This document shows, one piece after another, positions 36,801-43,206 of a DNA stretch of 64,000 nt; within the stretch, counting starts at the first letter, position 1; each line of letters begins with the position of its first letter. Made by a program: the position numbers and the translations under genes. The DNA lies in assembly GCF_018812025.1 (NCBI RefSeq), contig NC_063052.1, positions 26,175,726 through 26,239,725 on the forward strand, in the 5' to 3' direction. Under the pieces are notes generated by a model. It saw only the letters and a program-made list of their open reading frames with translations, was not told the DNA's origin and ran no database searches. This DNA is from Megalobrama amblycephala. Taxonomy: Eukaryota > Chordata > Actinopteri > Cypriniformes > Xenocyprididae.

Positions 36801-39549
36801 AGTGACGAGAATATTTTTGGTGCGCCAAAAAAAAAACAAAATAGCGACTTATAAAGTGATGGCTGATTTCAAAACACTGCTTCAGGAAGCATTGGAGCAC
36901 AATGAATCAGTGTATTGAATCTGCTGTTCGGAGCGCCAAAGTCATGTGATTTCAGCCATTGGCAGTTTGACACGCGATCTGAATCATGATTCGATACACT
37001 GATTCATTATGCTCCGAAGCTTCCTGAAGCAGTGTTTTGAAATCGGTCATCACACATAACGACTCTCTCCCATGCCATTCAAAGTAGATATAAGATGGGT
37101 TGTCATTGGACAGTAAAAGCGACCATCGACAATACGGTCATTTAAGCGGTAATGTTTGCACGTAGGTTTTATTACGCTTTTAGGAGAGTATTGTAAGAAG
37201 CTGCTTACATTAATCTTACTTTCGGGAAAAAATAAATAAATAAATAAACACAATCATAATTTTTCAAGAAAAATCATGTTATAATTATAAGCCTGAATAC
37301 ATTGGTATCAGCTATCAGCCGTCGTTGTGTTGTCCATCCAGACCAACACGTGCGAAACCTCCTCAGGACTAGTAGCATGGCCAACAACTCAAGGCAATTA
37401 ATGTGCCAGGTCAGTTGAGGCCCTGTCCAGGGTCCCGAGGCTGCATGCCCGTTTCATACATCACCCCAGCCAGTCTCTGAGGCATCTGTTGAACACTCTA
37501 GGTCCTAGGTCCTAGGTTCTAGGTCCTTCAAAGCTCGACCTTCAAAAGTGTACTGTAGAAAAAGGTCAGTGGAGGGATTGAAACATGAAACTATGCGTCT
37601 TTCAGGTCTAGCGCCATGAACCAATCTTGGTGTTGAACACATGAAAGGAAGTGTTTCTGTGTGAGCATCTTGAACGGGAGCCTGTACAGGGTCCGATTCA
37701 GAACTCGTAGATCTAAGATTGGTCTCAACCCACCTCTGGGAAACGCTATCCACGCGTCCAGACTCCGTACTAGTGGCACCAACGGAATGATGTCCAGTGT
37801 AGCCGAGCTGGGTAGTTTGCGGTGGGGGGGAGCAGGGGAAGCCATGCCGAGAGGCTCTGCGTGCCACGAGTAATGAGGGACTGACCCAATGGCAGCTATT
37901 TCATTACCCTCAGATCGCCGTCAGCCACCGAGGCCTTGTACCCGGAGGTACAAGGACCAGCATGACCAGCTGCTGAGGATAAGACTATATGCTTTTTGTA
38001 AAAGTATGAGTATTTGCGACCACAACACGAACGCGTTTCAGTGTGAGCATGGCCCAAGCACTAAAGACAGCGATCGTGCCCGTCTGAGGGAGAGAATTCG
38101 CCTGCATACAGAAGGACACAGCCAGAACAGTATCTTTTAAAAGATACAATCCGCCGTGTAGCTCTTTTACAGGAATTTGCTCTTTAATAAGGAAATTTGC
38201 CTCTTTCAGAATGCTGCTGATGCACCCATTCAAGGGAACTCCTGCACGAAGAACAAAGCTGAAGTGTGTGTGCACGTCAGCTGCCTTAAATACCTGTATG
38301 TAAGGGTCATGGCCTTGGCATGCAAATTCCACCTGCCAATTCCATTGGCCTTTTCTCAATACATCAGAGGTGTTTGGGGCTCTCAAGGGCAACCAATAGT
38401 TGGTATTTCGACTAACTATTCGACTAACTGACGATTTGATCCAGATCAAAACCAAGATTGGATTTTATTACCTAATCCGATTTCAGAATATTTTTTAATT
38501 TTATTTTGAACAACACATTTTCAAGTAATCTGATCAGATTTTGCTCATTGGATTGGATCAAATATCCAATATTAACCGAAACGATAACCAAAATCTGATC
38601 AGATTACTTTTGAACAACTGACAATGATATAGACCAAAAATTCAAAGATGAATGGACAAAAAAGTAACACTATGCCTTTATTCTTTCTGTGTAAAACTTA
38701 TGTGTGTCATTTGTTCAGAGATTGTAGTGCTCTTAAATGTAATTAAAATATTATTAGACCTTTTAAAATGCTCTTCCTCATTTTTTCTTCATCATTTGAT
38801 TTCTTCATAGTTGTTAGTAGTCTCTAATAAGATTTTTGTGAGTTTATTGGCATGAGTTTATATGTTTAAAATACACCAAGTGCTCCCAACTCTGTTGTTT
38901 TTCTTTTTCCGCTTATACTTTACTTTAATATTCATTTGTTTGTATAATGAGTGTGGTGTAAGTCTTTTGTTTAATTGGTTGTTGTCTGCCCTCTCCCTCC
39001 CTCTACACTCCCACAGCTTTACATGCACATATCTTGAGTCTTTTTCAAATCTGAGGTGTGAAAGATTTGAAAAGATTTGTGTATCTGTTTCCAGGGTGAC
39101 TGCGTGTCCGTGGGTGTGACGACTCTAACCATCTCAGCTGTGCTCAAAGATGCTAATGGGACTCAAACAGAGGGGCTTTACGGAAACACCACCATCCCTT
39201 TCAGTGGCTGCTGGGCCAATTACACTGACTTAGCCATCTTTACAAGTGGTTAGTTATCACCATAATTTTTTTTTGGTCACTGGCACTTGTTATTTCTAGC
39301 ATTTATGCTAATTTTTCTCTCTGTACCTCTTCTACAGGTGATAACTTGAAGTTGGCCTTTACTCTGAATGAATGGAAGGCTGAATCCAGATCTTTTACGC
39401 TCAGATTACCTACAACACCCTCTTCTGTGGTCGTCACTACGGACGATGACTTTCCCAGCATCTTTGACTCCAGTCCAGCTGTCTCATCACCACTTGTGTA
39501 TCTGCTCATGCTGTTGAGTGGTCTACTCCTCCTGCTCAGGGGACTCTAG
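476..39549 (+). CDS. pkhd1l1: Fibrocystin-L-like gene 1, 3' half (35 exons, 5' partial)
   Basis: C-terminal half of a fibrocystin-L-type giant surface protein. Exons read from splice sites and phase: 476-632, 809-965, 1056-1265, 1747-1876, 5028-5269, 5357-5493, 5609-6638, 6827-7018, 7866-8017, 8197-8356, 8488-8668, 8791-8879, 9617-9771, 9928-10057, 10172-10290, 10454-10583, 13013-13186, 13555-13658, 13741-13864, 13973-14094, 14345-14435, 15986-16134, 16289-16411, 16729-16840, 16959-17075, 17192-17357, 18114-18346, 18429-18593, 18696-18853, 19635-19770, 19888-20229, 20311-20465, 25577-25723, 39095-39248, 39338-39549. All junctions are GT-AG and in phase; the 6355 bases give one partial base, 2117 codons and a TAG. 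Domain order (IPT end, G8, PbH1, G8, PbH1, hydrophobic C-terminus) matches PKHD1L1 rather than the G8/PbH1 proteins TMEM2 or CEMIP, which lack IPT domains. Family knowledge: PKHD1L1 is about 4200 residues and is a stereocilia-coat and immune-cell surface protein in mammals. No inactivating change is visible. Exons upstream of the window are missing. Confidence 0.93.
809..1876 (+). CDS. pkhd1l1: Gene 1 exons 2-4: first G8 domain
   Basis: Residues 53-217. The block starts with the W-W-G-G pattern of G8 domains ([11 protein letters not shown] at about 875-907), followed by [22 protein letters not shown] across the exon 2/3 junction, and DGGALQIG. The eight-glycine G8 fold is an extracellular module shared by fibrocystins, TMEM2 and CEMIP. 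The end has [17 protein letters not shown], the standard link into the beta-helix. Exons 809-965, 1056-1265 and 1747-1876. Confidence 0.92.
1266..1746. repeat. Intron 3 with (TA)n microsatellite
   Basis: A GAA-rich start runs into an uninterrupted (TA)n tract at about 1367-1419. The rest of the intron is AT-rich unique sequence with nothing recognised. Confidence 0.8.
1946..4700. mobile_element. Inverted-repeat DNA element in intron 4 with nested inner inverted repeat
   Basis: The outer arms match in inverted orientation: the run ggaagtaaaataatg near 1946 returns as its complement near 4683-4697, and similarity continues inward through 2041-2200 against 4430-4605 and 2460-2500 against 4077-4120. 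A second inverted pair lies inside (about 2510-2640 against 3045-3185). Two direct copies of a gaagagaat-rich segment sit at about 2640 and 2837. No transposase survives. I could not find a convincing target-site duplication, so the ends are approximate and the superfamily is open. Confidence 0.75.
3457..3493. repeat. 37-bp near-perfect palindrome
   Basis: The segment starts gccaatcg and ends cgattggc, with centre gatcatc. It folds on itself with a single mismatched pair. It lies in the core of the larger inverted-repeat element in intron 4. Confidence 0.85.
5028..5493 (+). CDS. pkhd1l1: Gene 1 exons 5-6: G8-to-beta-helix linker
   Basis: Residues 218-344. Motifs include [15 protein letters not shown] and [15 protein letters not shown], the same order seen after G8 domains in TMEM2 and CEMIP, then a cysteine-containing segment ([12 protein letters not shown]) and GGCIMFHAP at the start of the right-handed beta-helix. 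Exons 5028-5269 and 5357-5493, phases 1 and 0 at their ends. Confidence 0.9.
5609..6638 (+). CDS. pkhd1l1: Gene 1 exon 7: large PbH1 parallel beta-helix exon
   Basis: A 1030-bp exon, far longer than its neighbours, encoding residues 345-687. It begins [20 protein letters not shown], a very conserved family segment, then [39 protein letters not shown] and [14 protein letters not shown], the repeating N-V-I and G-aromatic pattern of PbH1 coils. Cysteines around 6030-6145 and 6395-6540 may form disulfides. No internal stop. The donor gt follows ACA-G at 6638. Confidence 0.95.
6827..8668 (+). CDS. pkhd1l1: Gene 1 exons 8-11: ectodomain between beta-helix and G8-2
   Basis: Residues 688-915. Exons 6827-7018, 7866-8017, 8197-8356 and 8488-8668. 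Features are [55 protein letters not shown] and a basic stretch SRRRRNS in exon 11. Exon 11 ends two bases into a codon at the strong donor GT|gtatgt (8668), rejected in favour of an earlier gt because only this phase joins exon 12 in frame. No named domain is recognised here; the segment is family-specific. Confidence 0.85.
7019..7865. repeat. Intron 8, possible short inverted-repeat element
   Basis: The run tgtgtacggaac at 7204-7215 returns inverted as gttccgtacaca at 7708-7719, suggesting a MITE of about 516 bp. Target duplication is unclear and no protein is recognised. The open frames across it do not resemble anything. Confidence 0.4.
8791..10583 (+). CDS. pkhd1l1: Gene 1 exons 12-16: second G8 domain
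   Basis: Residues 916-1123. It starts [10 protein letters not shown], then [12 protein letters not shown] joined to [37 protein letters not shown] and [10 protein letters not shown], the G8 strand order. [20 protein letters not shown] and [16 protein letters not shown] close the module. Exons 8791-8879, 9617-9771, 9928-10057, 10172-10290 and 10454-10583. Confidence 0.92.
8961..9565. mobile_element. MITE-like element in intron 12
   Basis: Ends are inverted: aagtgcccctattatgc near 8961 and gcataatagggacactt at 9549-9565. Length about 600 bp, no coding capacity. Flanking tga and taa could be an altered three-base duplication, but that is weak. Confidence 0.55.
10675..11866 (-). mobile_element. 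Tc1-like transposon relic in intron 16
   Basis: Inverted ends cagtcatgtgaaaaag (10675) and ctttttcacatgactg (ending 11866) are flanked by TA on both sides, the Tc1/mariner target. Length about 1.19 kb. The minus strand carries a degraded transposase: at 11220-11490 the N-terminal helix-turn-helix ([34 protein letters not shown]), then fragments through 10997. Stops and frame changes show it is inactive. Confidence 0.88.
11220..11490 (-). pseudogene. Tc1-type transposase N-terminal relic
   Basis: The minus-strand reading starts [20 protein letters not shown] and continues through a paired helix-turn-helix of the Tc1 transposase DNA-binding region. Frame is lost after about 80 residues. The DDE catalytic core further 3' (10997-11220 on the minus strand) is only partly readable, with [14 protein letters not shown] as a recognisable piece. 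Confidence 0.75.
11880..12165. repeat. Fragment of a dispersed fish repeat
   Basis: Contains ggcaaagctgaatttt, agtcttcattct and gctcaagaaacatttctta in the same order as the repeats at 15160-15260 and, inverted, 15600-15680. It is therefore a partial copy of that family, in an intron. Confidence 0.6.
12185..12979. mobile_element. TTAA-flanked piggyBac-type non-autonomous element
   Basis: Begins cccttaaatgcatga at 12185 and ends atgcatttaaggg at 12979, with TTAA at both borders (12181-12184 and 12980-12983). A CCC terminus and TTAA target are the piggyBac hallmark. At 795 bp with no transposase, it is a deletion derivative. It lies immediately before exon 17 of gene 1. Confidence 0.82.
13013..14435 (+). 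CDS. pkhd1l1: Gene 1 exons 17-21: second PbH1 beta-helix block
   Basis: Residues 1124-1328. [20 protein letters not shown] repeats the LTRNI motif found after G8-1. [68 protein letters not shown] and [20 protein letters not shown] give successive PbH1 coils. Exons 13013-13186, 13555-13658, 13741-13864, 13973-14094 and 14345-14435. Confidence 0.93.
14500..14830. repeat. Dispersed fish repeat in intron 21
   Basis: Starts taacactttacaataagg and carries the gttaacattagttaatg run typical of a common cyprinid non-autonomous element. The opposite terminus near 14800 is degraded. No coding potential. Confidence 0.55.
15030..15843. mobile_element. Two copies of a TA-flanked MITE in opposite orientation
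   Basis: A full copy at 15377-15843 runs from cactaccgttcaaaagt to cacttcggtagtg with TA at each border. The stretch at 15030-15371 is an incomplete inverted relative: gctgcatttatt, ggcaaagctgaattttcagc, gatccttcaga and agcatttatctgaaata match the complement of the right copy. Both are non-coding. Confidence 0.7.
15986..17357 (+). CDS. pkhd1l1: Gene 1 exons 22-26: end of second beta-helix
   Basis: Residues 1329-1550. Exons 15986-16134, 16289-16411, 16729-16840, 16959-17075 and 17192-17357. Coils include [36 protein letters not shown] and [19 protein letters not shown], then [15 protein letters not shown]. Exon 26 ends with GG of a glycine codon at a gtaaac donor, completed by C in exon 27. 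Confidence 0.92.
17358..18113. other. Intron 26, nothing recognised
   Basis: About 755 bp of AT-rich intron. I see no transposon ends, tandem repeat or coding remnant. Confidence 0.6.
18114..18853 (+). CDS. pkhd1l1: Gene 1 exons 27-29: cysteine-containing membrane-distal segment
   Basis: Residues 1551-1736. Exons 18114-18346, 18429-18593 and 18696-18853. Motifs: [68 protein letters not shown] and [19 protein letters not shown]. The [10 protein letters not shown] segment also occurs in TMEM2 and CEMIP, after their beta-helix, supporting homology across the fibrocystin ectodomain end. Confidence 0.92.
18854..19634. repeat. Intron 29, low-complexity AT-rich sequence
   Basis: Contains a (TA)n tract near 19150-19181, TAA-rich runs near 19230-19280 and an (AAAT)n run near 19468-19492. 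No transposon ends seen. Confidence 0.7.
19635..20465 (+). CDS. pkhd1l1: Gene 1 exons 30-32: juxtamembrane ectodomain with basic cleavage-like site
   Basis: Residues 1737-1947. Exons 19635-19770, 19888-20229 and 20311-20465. Exon 31 encodes [20 protein letters not shown] and [12 protein letters not shown], then NARRRRSSG at about 20142-20168, a run of four arginines that fits a proprotein-convertase site. Fibrocystin (PKHD1) is known to be cleaved by such enzymes; cleavage here is inference. The segment after it is Ser/Pro-rich ([10 protein letters not shown]). Confidence 0.9.
21458..23040 (+). mobile_element. Sister TA-target transposon inserted in the previous one
   Basis: A 1583-bp element with matching terminal inverted repeats of more than 35 bases and TA at 21456-21457 and 23041-23042. 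It is in the opposite orientation to its host element. The interior matches both host halves in inverted order, which fixes the family identity. The transposase N-terminal region near 22060-22210 is degraded relative to the host copy. Confidence 0.87.
23050..23252 (-). pseudogene. Transposase N-terminal fragment (Tc1/mariner-like)
   Basis: Starts [20 protein letters not shown], a strongly basic Gly-Arg leader, followed by a helix-turn-helix ([23 protein letters not shown]). It ends after about 70 residues where the sister element interrupts it. No DDE residues remain. Confidence 0.72.
23839..24586 (-). mobile_element. Third, partial copy of the same TA-target transposon
   Basis: Ends with the same TIR (gactgagaaaaactg, 24572-24586) followed by TA. 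The left edge starts TAaactccctttggg, which equals an internal site of the family (about 21186), so the left part is missing. It carries a different internal deletion: the minus strand jumps from the transposase start codon (ATGGAAGG) to a late segment reading [19 protein letters not shown] at about 23937-23993, part of the C-terminal region lost from the other copies. Confidence 0.75.
24615..25000. repeat. Dispersed 'gttagttcacc' repeat copy
   Basis: Begins gagttagttcacc and includes aattctgtcattaattactc and accctcatgtcgttccacac. A second copy is at 36567-37075 and a weaker trace near 52290-52320. Common in cyprinid genomes; non-coding. Confidence 0.65.
25577..25723 (+). CDS. pkhd1l1: Gene 1 exon 33
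   Basis: Residues 1948-1996, 49 whole codons between tctcag and gtgaga. Reads [19 protein letters not shown] then [20 protein letters not shown]. Phase 0 at both ends. It is isolated between introns of 5.1 and 13.4 kb. Reading on into the intron gives only four codons before TAA at 25736. Confidence 0.9.
25938..25943 (+). terminator. Candidate intronic polyadenylation signal after exon 33
   Basis: AATAAA, 215 bp past exon 33 and 200 bp past an in-frame TAA. It could end a short transcript lacking the C-terminal anchor. The hexamer is common in AT-rich introns, so this is weak alone. Confidence 0.25.
26069..27685. mobile_element. hAT-type element in intron 33 carrying an L1-like fragment
   Basis: Ends tagagatgcaccgat (26069) and atcggtggatctcta (ending 27685), with flanking eight-base duplications atgtaaat and atgtgaat, one mismatch. 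About 1.6 kb. The interior from about 26365 to 27540 is LINE-derived. A (GA)n tract lies at 27572-27594. Confidence 0.68.
26365..27540 (-). pseudogene. L1-like reverse transcriptase fragment
   Basis: On the minus strand, [16 protein letters not shown] and [12 protein letters not shown] (27350-27180) match the first catalytic block of L1/Tx1 reverse transcriptases, and [14 protein letters not shown] (26535-26495) matches the later GGL block. Pieces lie in different frames with stops. The endonuclease and most of the fingers and thumb are absent. Confidence 0.75.
27837..27890. repeat. (TA)n microsatellite
   Basis: About 54 bp of pure TA repeat followed by catacata. Confidence 0.95.
28045..28621 (-). 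repeat. Gypsy 3' LTR, 577 bp
   Basis: Starts tgttatgtgaag and ends ggctcatgaca in + orientation. The purine-rich tract immediately inside it on the minus strand (28622-28655) is the expected polypurine tract. Confidence 0.88.
28622..29724 (-). pseudogene. Gypsy integrase with C-terminal chromodomain
   Basis: Minus-strand open frame of about 370 residues. [15 protein letters not shown] begins the integrase core; [11 protein letters not shown] and [20 protein letters not shown] carry the second catalytic Asp. The third-acidic region is shortened (frame continues after [15 protein letters not shown], lacking the usual TNGQ-E stretch), so it appears internally deleted. C-terminal [20 protein letters not shown] and [17 protein letters not shown] form a chromodomain, placing it in the chromovirus/V clade. 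Confidence 0.85.
29801..30310 (-). pseudogene. Gypsy RNase H region relic
   Basis: Reads [20 protein letters not shown] and [20 protein letters not shown] with ALS, the standard end of gypsy RNase H. A frame break separates it from the RT piece. Confidence 0.8.
30329..31396 (-). pseudogene. Gypsy protease and reverse transcriptase region
   Basis: Minus-strand frame of about 355 residues. [20 protein letters not shown] is the protease active-site region, with DSSSE in place of the usual [23 protein letters not shown] and [10 protein letters not shown] with [11 protein letters not shown] are RT fingers and the first catalytic Asp. The frame is lost just before the YVDDIL block. Confidence 0.87.
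31487..32082 (-). pseudogene. Gypsy gag region
   Basis: Starts [17 protein letters not shown] (32082), then in another frame [34 protein letters not shown] and [20 protein letters not shown], the retrotransposon-gag fold of sushi-like elements. A frame change near 31826 breaks it. Confidence 0.82.
32100..32161 (-). repeat. Gypsy 5' LTR, internally deleted to 62 bp
   Basis: Keeps the outer ends tgttatgtgaagcag and aggagaaaatcaaacccgg of the 577-bp partner but lacks about 515 bp between. The deletion joins two short gcaga matches. Confidence 0.85.
32170..33480 (-). pseudogene. 3' end of an R2/NeSL/Hero-type LINE with restriction-like endonuclease
   Basis: Minus strand, in order: a thumb-like segment [20 protein letters not shown] (33455-33395), a CPLCG...QHILSGC zinc-binding motif (32890-32830), and a restriction-like endonuclease with PDIILW then [12 protein letters not shown] and [10 protein letters not shown] (32600-32470), the PD-(D/E)xK signature of this LINE group. 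Three frames are needed. The RT catalytic core is missing, consistent with 5' truncation. Confidence 0.8.
33690..35640. mobile_element. Inverted-end element with a TTAA-flanked insertion
   Basis: Ends cactttagaataatggtcc (33690) and ggaccattattttaaagtg (35640) are inverted. Inside, 33956-35508 is bounded by TTAA on both sides with partly matching ends (ccctctggagtctgagg and cctcagagtg), a separate TTAA-target element. No transposase is visible. Confidence 0.62.
35641..36560. other. Intron 33 stretch, nothing recognised
   Basis: AT-rich sequence without clear repeat ends or coding remnants. Confidence 0.5.
36567..37075. repeat. Dispersed 'gttagttcaccc' repeat with internal palindrome
   Basis: Starts aagggttagttcaccc. 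Its right half holds a large inverted pair, 36863-36925 against 36985-37045 (aaaacactgcttcagga and tcctgaagcagtgtttt). The opposite terminus is missing. Confidence 0.62.
37330..38410 (-). pseudogene. DIRS-like retrotransposon fragment
   Basis: Minus-strand 37730-37590 reads [20 protein letters not shown] and [10 protein letters not shown], ending [10 protein letters not shown], the first RT blocks of fish DIRS-type elements. Part of the region upstream on that strand (38200-38410) may be its terminal region. Recombinase and most of RT are absent. Confidence 0.65.
38411..39094. other. End of intron 33, nothing recognised
   Basis: Contains several gatcagatt-type short repeats (38520-38610) and a pyrimidine-rich stretch before the exon 34 acceptor. 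No element boundaries are clear. Confidence 0.5.
39095..39549 (+). CDS. pkhd1l1: Gene 1 exons 34-35: C-terminus with hydrophobic tail
   Basis: Residues 1997-2117 and TAG at 39547. Exons 39095-39248 and 39338-39549. [19 protein letters not shown] and [19 protein letters not shown] precede a Ser/Thr-rich stalk, then [20 protein letters not shown] at the very end. Only RGL follows the hydrophobic run, so there is almost no cytoplasmic tail. Mammalian PKHD1L1 is usually described as single-pass with a short tail. Confidence 0.93.
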
Positions 39550-39787
39550 GAGCAATTAACACCAATGAAGTCCACTCTTATGCATATAATATATATTACA
39601 TTGTCTTCTAATGATTTGCCTTTGTCTATATACTTCTGTTGTTTTCCCATATGATCATGATCTAAGCTGCAACTATTAATTCTGAGACTGTAGAACAACA
39701 AAAACAATTGTTACTTTTAACAAAAGTTTGTTTTATTTAAATCTATTCCTTTTACTTTACTTTGGAATATTATATATTTATATGCTC

Positions 39788-39793
39788 AATAAA
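39788..39793 (+). terminator. Polyadenylation signal of gene 1
   Basis: AATAAA 239 bp after the stop codon, followed by a T/GT-rich stretch (ttttgttgtcttttttt) at 39811-39827. This implies a 3' UTR of about 260 bases. Confidence 0.75.
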
Positions 39794-39872
39794 ATCAAGT
39801 TCTAGCATACTTTTGTTGTCTTTTTTTCTGAAGTAAATTCTTTAACAAATAGATGGCAAACATTTCCATTAA

Positions 39873-40204
39873 AGTTAGCATGAAATCAAAGATCTTTTCT
39901 TCTTTATTGTGTCATATATCCGTGTGAAACGAATGTTGGGCAGGACTTGATTTTGTCCATCGGGAATCAATTGGATTGTTGTGGTTTGTTATTATTGTGA
40001 TCTCATGCGAGTGTCCCGCCCTCGATCCAGACAACAGGTCATCAGAGAAGAGAACAGATGTCATTGTAAGAGGTAGGGGAGGTTATTTTGATTAAATATT
40101 ATGAGGAACATGAATTAAAAAAAAAAAAAAGTGTATGATAAATCATTTAGACTATTATAAATACTGCAATGAAAAATAGAATTGTCAAAGATCCCATGGT
40201 GACT
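39873..40204. mobile_element. Short TTAA-flanked MITE downstream of gene 1
   Basis: TTAA at 39869-39872 and 40205-40208 flank imperfectly inverted ends (agttagcatgaaatc and gatcccatggtgact). 332 bp, non-coding. A related fragment (aaagtccccttgaaatc) is at about 33632. Confidence 0.5.
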
Positions 40205-41349
40205 TTAAATGTTTGAAAATTGTACAAATGTATCAAAGAAAAATTCAGTCCTAAAAACAAAATACACATTTAATTCCTACCACAATTGAATCAGCTTTTC
40301 AGGTGGAAATGACATGAAGCTTTTTGTTTGTTTGTTTTTTAATAAAATAGCCAAATCATTTTAATCAAATTTCATCATATTTTATGCATCCATACACAAA
40401 TAATATATTTTTCAAAAATTATGCAAAAAATATTAAAGTGATAATTATCTTGATATTCTTCGTTTTATTTATACATCACATCTTCTGTTAATCATTGTAA
40501 CATTTTAAACATATTATTACAACTGGAGGATGACAACTGCTTCCAAAATCGTTTGTTTGTCTGACTGAATGCATGCTTTTCATGCTTTTTCATTTTCACA
40601 TTGCACCACTAGAGGGAGGTAAAGTCCACGGTGCTCAAACCTCACACGGACACCTGCAGAACTGAGGAAAAGCCACAATGTCACAATGAAAAAAAAAAAA
40701 AAAGAAAAAGAAAAAAAAAAGAAATGCATTAGTAACAAAGTTAAGTATCACACATCACATATTTTTTTTAAATCAAATAAAAAGCACATAGGCCTATTAC
40801 AAATGACTGTAAATCAACACTACACACATTCTGTTTCTACCACTCAAGCCATACAGTAGCATGACCTTATAATTCAAAATTAAGACTACTCAAGTAACAG
40901 GCTATTTTTAGACATATATTACTTAATAATATACTTAATATTAAAACAACAAAACAGCACTTACCTGAAGCTATACAGTTTGTTTGGGCAACGGCTGTTG
41001 TAAAGCGAGAGAGCAGAGAGGGAAATAACTGAAATAATCGAAATAACTACATTTAAATAGCTGCCAATCATATGATTAGTAATCCACCAATAGGAATTCA
41101 AGGAAAGATGCAAAACGACTAATAGTGTTATTGAATAGGCTGAGATGTGGTCTGCCAGAAACCTGCCGCACATGACTTCAGCAGATTACATGAGTTATTC
41201 CAAGTATAAACCAAATATTAACCAAATATGGTTTGATTGTCAGCAGTGGTTCTTGAGGCAAAGCTGTTCAGATTGAAGAGTTCTATCATATTGATATAAA
41301 TATTGTGTGTATGTGTGAAAAAAAATTTGCAGAATATACAATTCATTGG
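40205..41349. other. Intergenic, nothing recognised
   Basis: AT-rich sequence with A-rich runs near 40688-40722. No coding remnant or element ends. Confidence 0.5.
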
Positions 41350-42172
41350 TTCACATTGTGTTGGGGGCAACGCATTATAAGTAACTTGAGTCACTTAATC
41401 AGATTACTTTTTTCAAGTATCTATTAAAGTAATGCATTACTTTTTCAACTTACAACAAAATATCTAAGTTACATTTTCAAATAAGTAACGCAAGTTAGAC
41501 CTAGTTCAGAGGTGTGTGTGCGCTGTGTAAACATGATAGTGATTGTAGTTGTAGACTAAATGTGAACATGCATTTACTCATTTCACTTACACAAAAACAG
41601 TCAGTATTCCCCAAAATGAATAAAAACAGTGAAATGCAATCTCAGAATTTTACACAAATCTGTACTTCAATATTAAATTGCACAAATATACTTTATGTAT
41701 TTAATCTCACTTTATTATTAACCAATGTCTTTGCTGCTGACTTTCAATGATCTGATTCAACCATACTAATAAGCAAAAATTACTTTAGATTAAATTTAGA
41801 AATACAAAAATACAAAAATTTAGAAAAATGTTGAACTTCCTTCTCTTGTATCCTATTCTTCTTTAATCCAGAATGGCAACACAGCTGAAAGGTTTGTTTG
41901 AGCTGTGCCCTCTATTACAGTATACAGGTGTAAATATGCATTTCCTTTCAGCTTGAGGCTTATTCATTTCACTTTTGGTGTGAAAGGGTCTTTACATTTC
42001 CCAAAAATATAACCAAAAATATAACAAGCAAGCCCAGCCCAGGTGAGAAAAAGTAACACAAAAGTAACGTAACATTACTTTCCATAAAAAAAGCAATGCA
42101 ATATTATTTTTTTAGGGAGTAACGCAATATTGTAATGCATTACTTTTAAAAGTAACTTTCCCCAGCACTGCT
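41350..42172. mobile_element. hAT-like MITE with internal divergence
   Basis: Right end ttacttttaaaagtaac and ccccagcactg, left end gtgttgggggcaacgc with cattataagtaac, inverted relatives of a widespread fish hAT MITE. Target duplication not found. Confidence 0.55.
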
Positions 42173-42454
42173 TACAAATAATCAGATTAAAAGAATGCAA
42201 ATTTGGCGTGCTGTCCAAGGAGAGGGCTCCGAGCTCAGTATTTGGCCCGAACCCAGAGTACTCCCACAAAAGAAGCAAAACAGCAATGTGAGACAACAGC
42301 CAGGAATGTACTGACAACCCCCCAAAATTTGAGTGCAGGGCTGATGATGCGGTGTTCACGGGGAGGGGTTAGTCGCTTAACCGGAAGGGCTCTCGCATTG
42401 TTGGACGAGGGAAATCACTGCTGCGGTGGTGAAGAAAAGGTTAAAGTATAAACT

Positions 42455-42870
42455 GAGCTCCTGTGGGAGCAGAGATTTCATACTGCTGTGGCAGTAGATA
42501 CAATTTTGCCAGAGAACTGAGCTCCTGTGGGAGTGGGGTGAATAACACTGCGTGGCTGTAAAGAAAGATTAGGCAGAGAAACTGAGCTCCTGCGGGAGCA
42601 GATGGGACATCACTGCTGCAGCAGTGGAGAAAATAGCCAGAGAAGCTGAGCTCCTGCGGGAGCAGAGGGAACATCACAGCTGTGGCAGTGGAGAAATTAG
42701 CCAGAGAAGCTGAGCTCCTGCGGGAGCAGAGGGAATATTGCTGCTGTGGCTGTGGAGAAAAAGTTAAACAGACAAAAGGAGCTCCTGCGGGAGCAGAGGG
42801 AACATCACTGCTGTGGCAGTGGAGAAAATTAGCCAGAGAAGCTGAGCTCCTGCGGAAGCAGGGATAAAAC
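42455..42870. repeat. Minisatellite, seven copies of 64-67 bp
   Basis: The run gagctcctgcgggagcag recurs at 42455, 42519, 42584, 42648, 42712, 42779 and 42844. Each unit also holds cactgctgtggcagtgg. Both segments are self-complementary. Minus-strand open frames here are by-products of the repeat. Confidence 0.88.
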
Positions 42871-43206
42871 ACTGCTGCTTCAGTGGAGAAAAAATTAGCT
42901 ACAAGGAAGCAGTGCCTTAGTTTTAGAACGGCAAATCACTTGTAAAGAAAAACTGTTTGAAAAATGTGTATTCCCCTATCAAATTGAGTATTACGATTCG
43001 AATCGAGAGCTTGGTGCTCGATGGGCCTTATAGTCCATTTCTCTATGGCAGGAATGATTCAGTGGGAGGAAGGCCTACTCCTAGTGGGAAGAGGGGGGCA
43101 ATGCCCAAGATGATAGCTTGGTGCTCACATGGCCTTATAGTCCATTTCTCTATGGCAGGAAAAATTATTAATCATGTCACCTTTGCTATGCACTTATTCT
43201 ATAAAC

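Noticed and set aside
42441..42872. 143-residue minus-strand repetitive frame
   Set aside because: It is a product of the 64-67 bp minisatellite.
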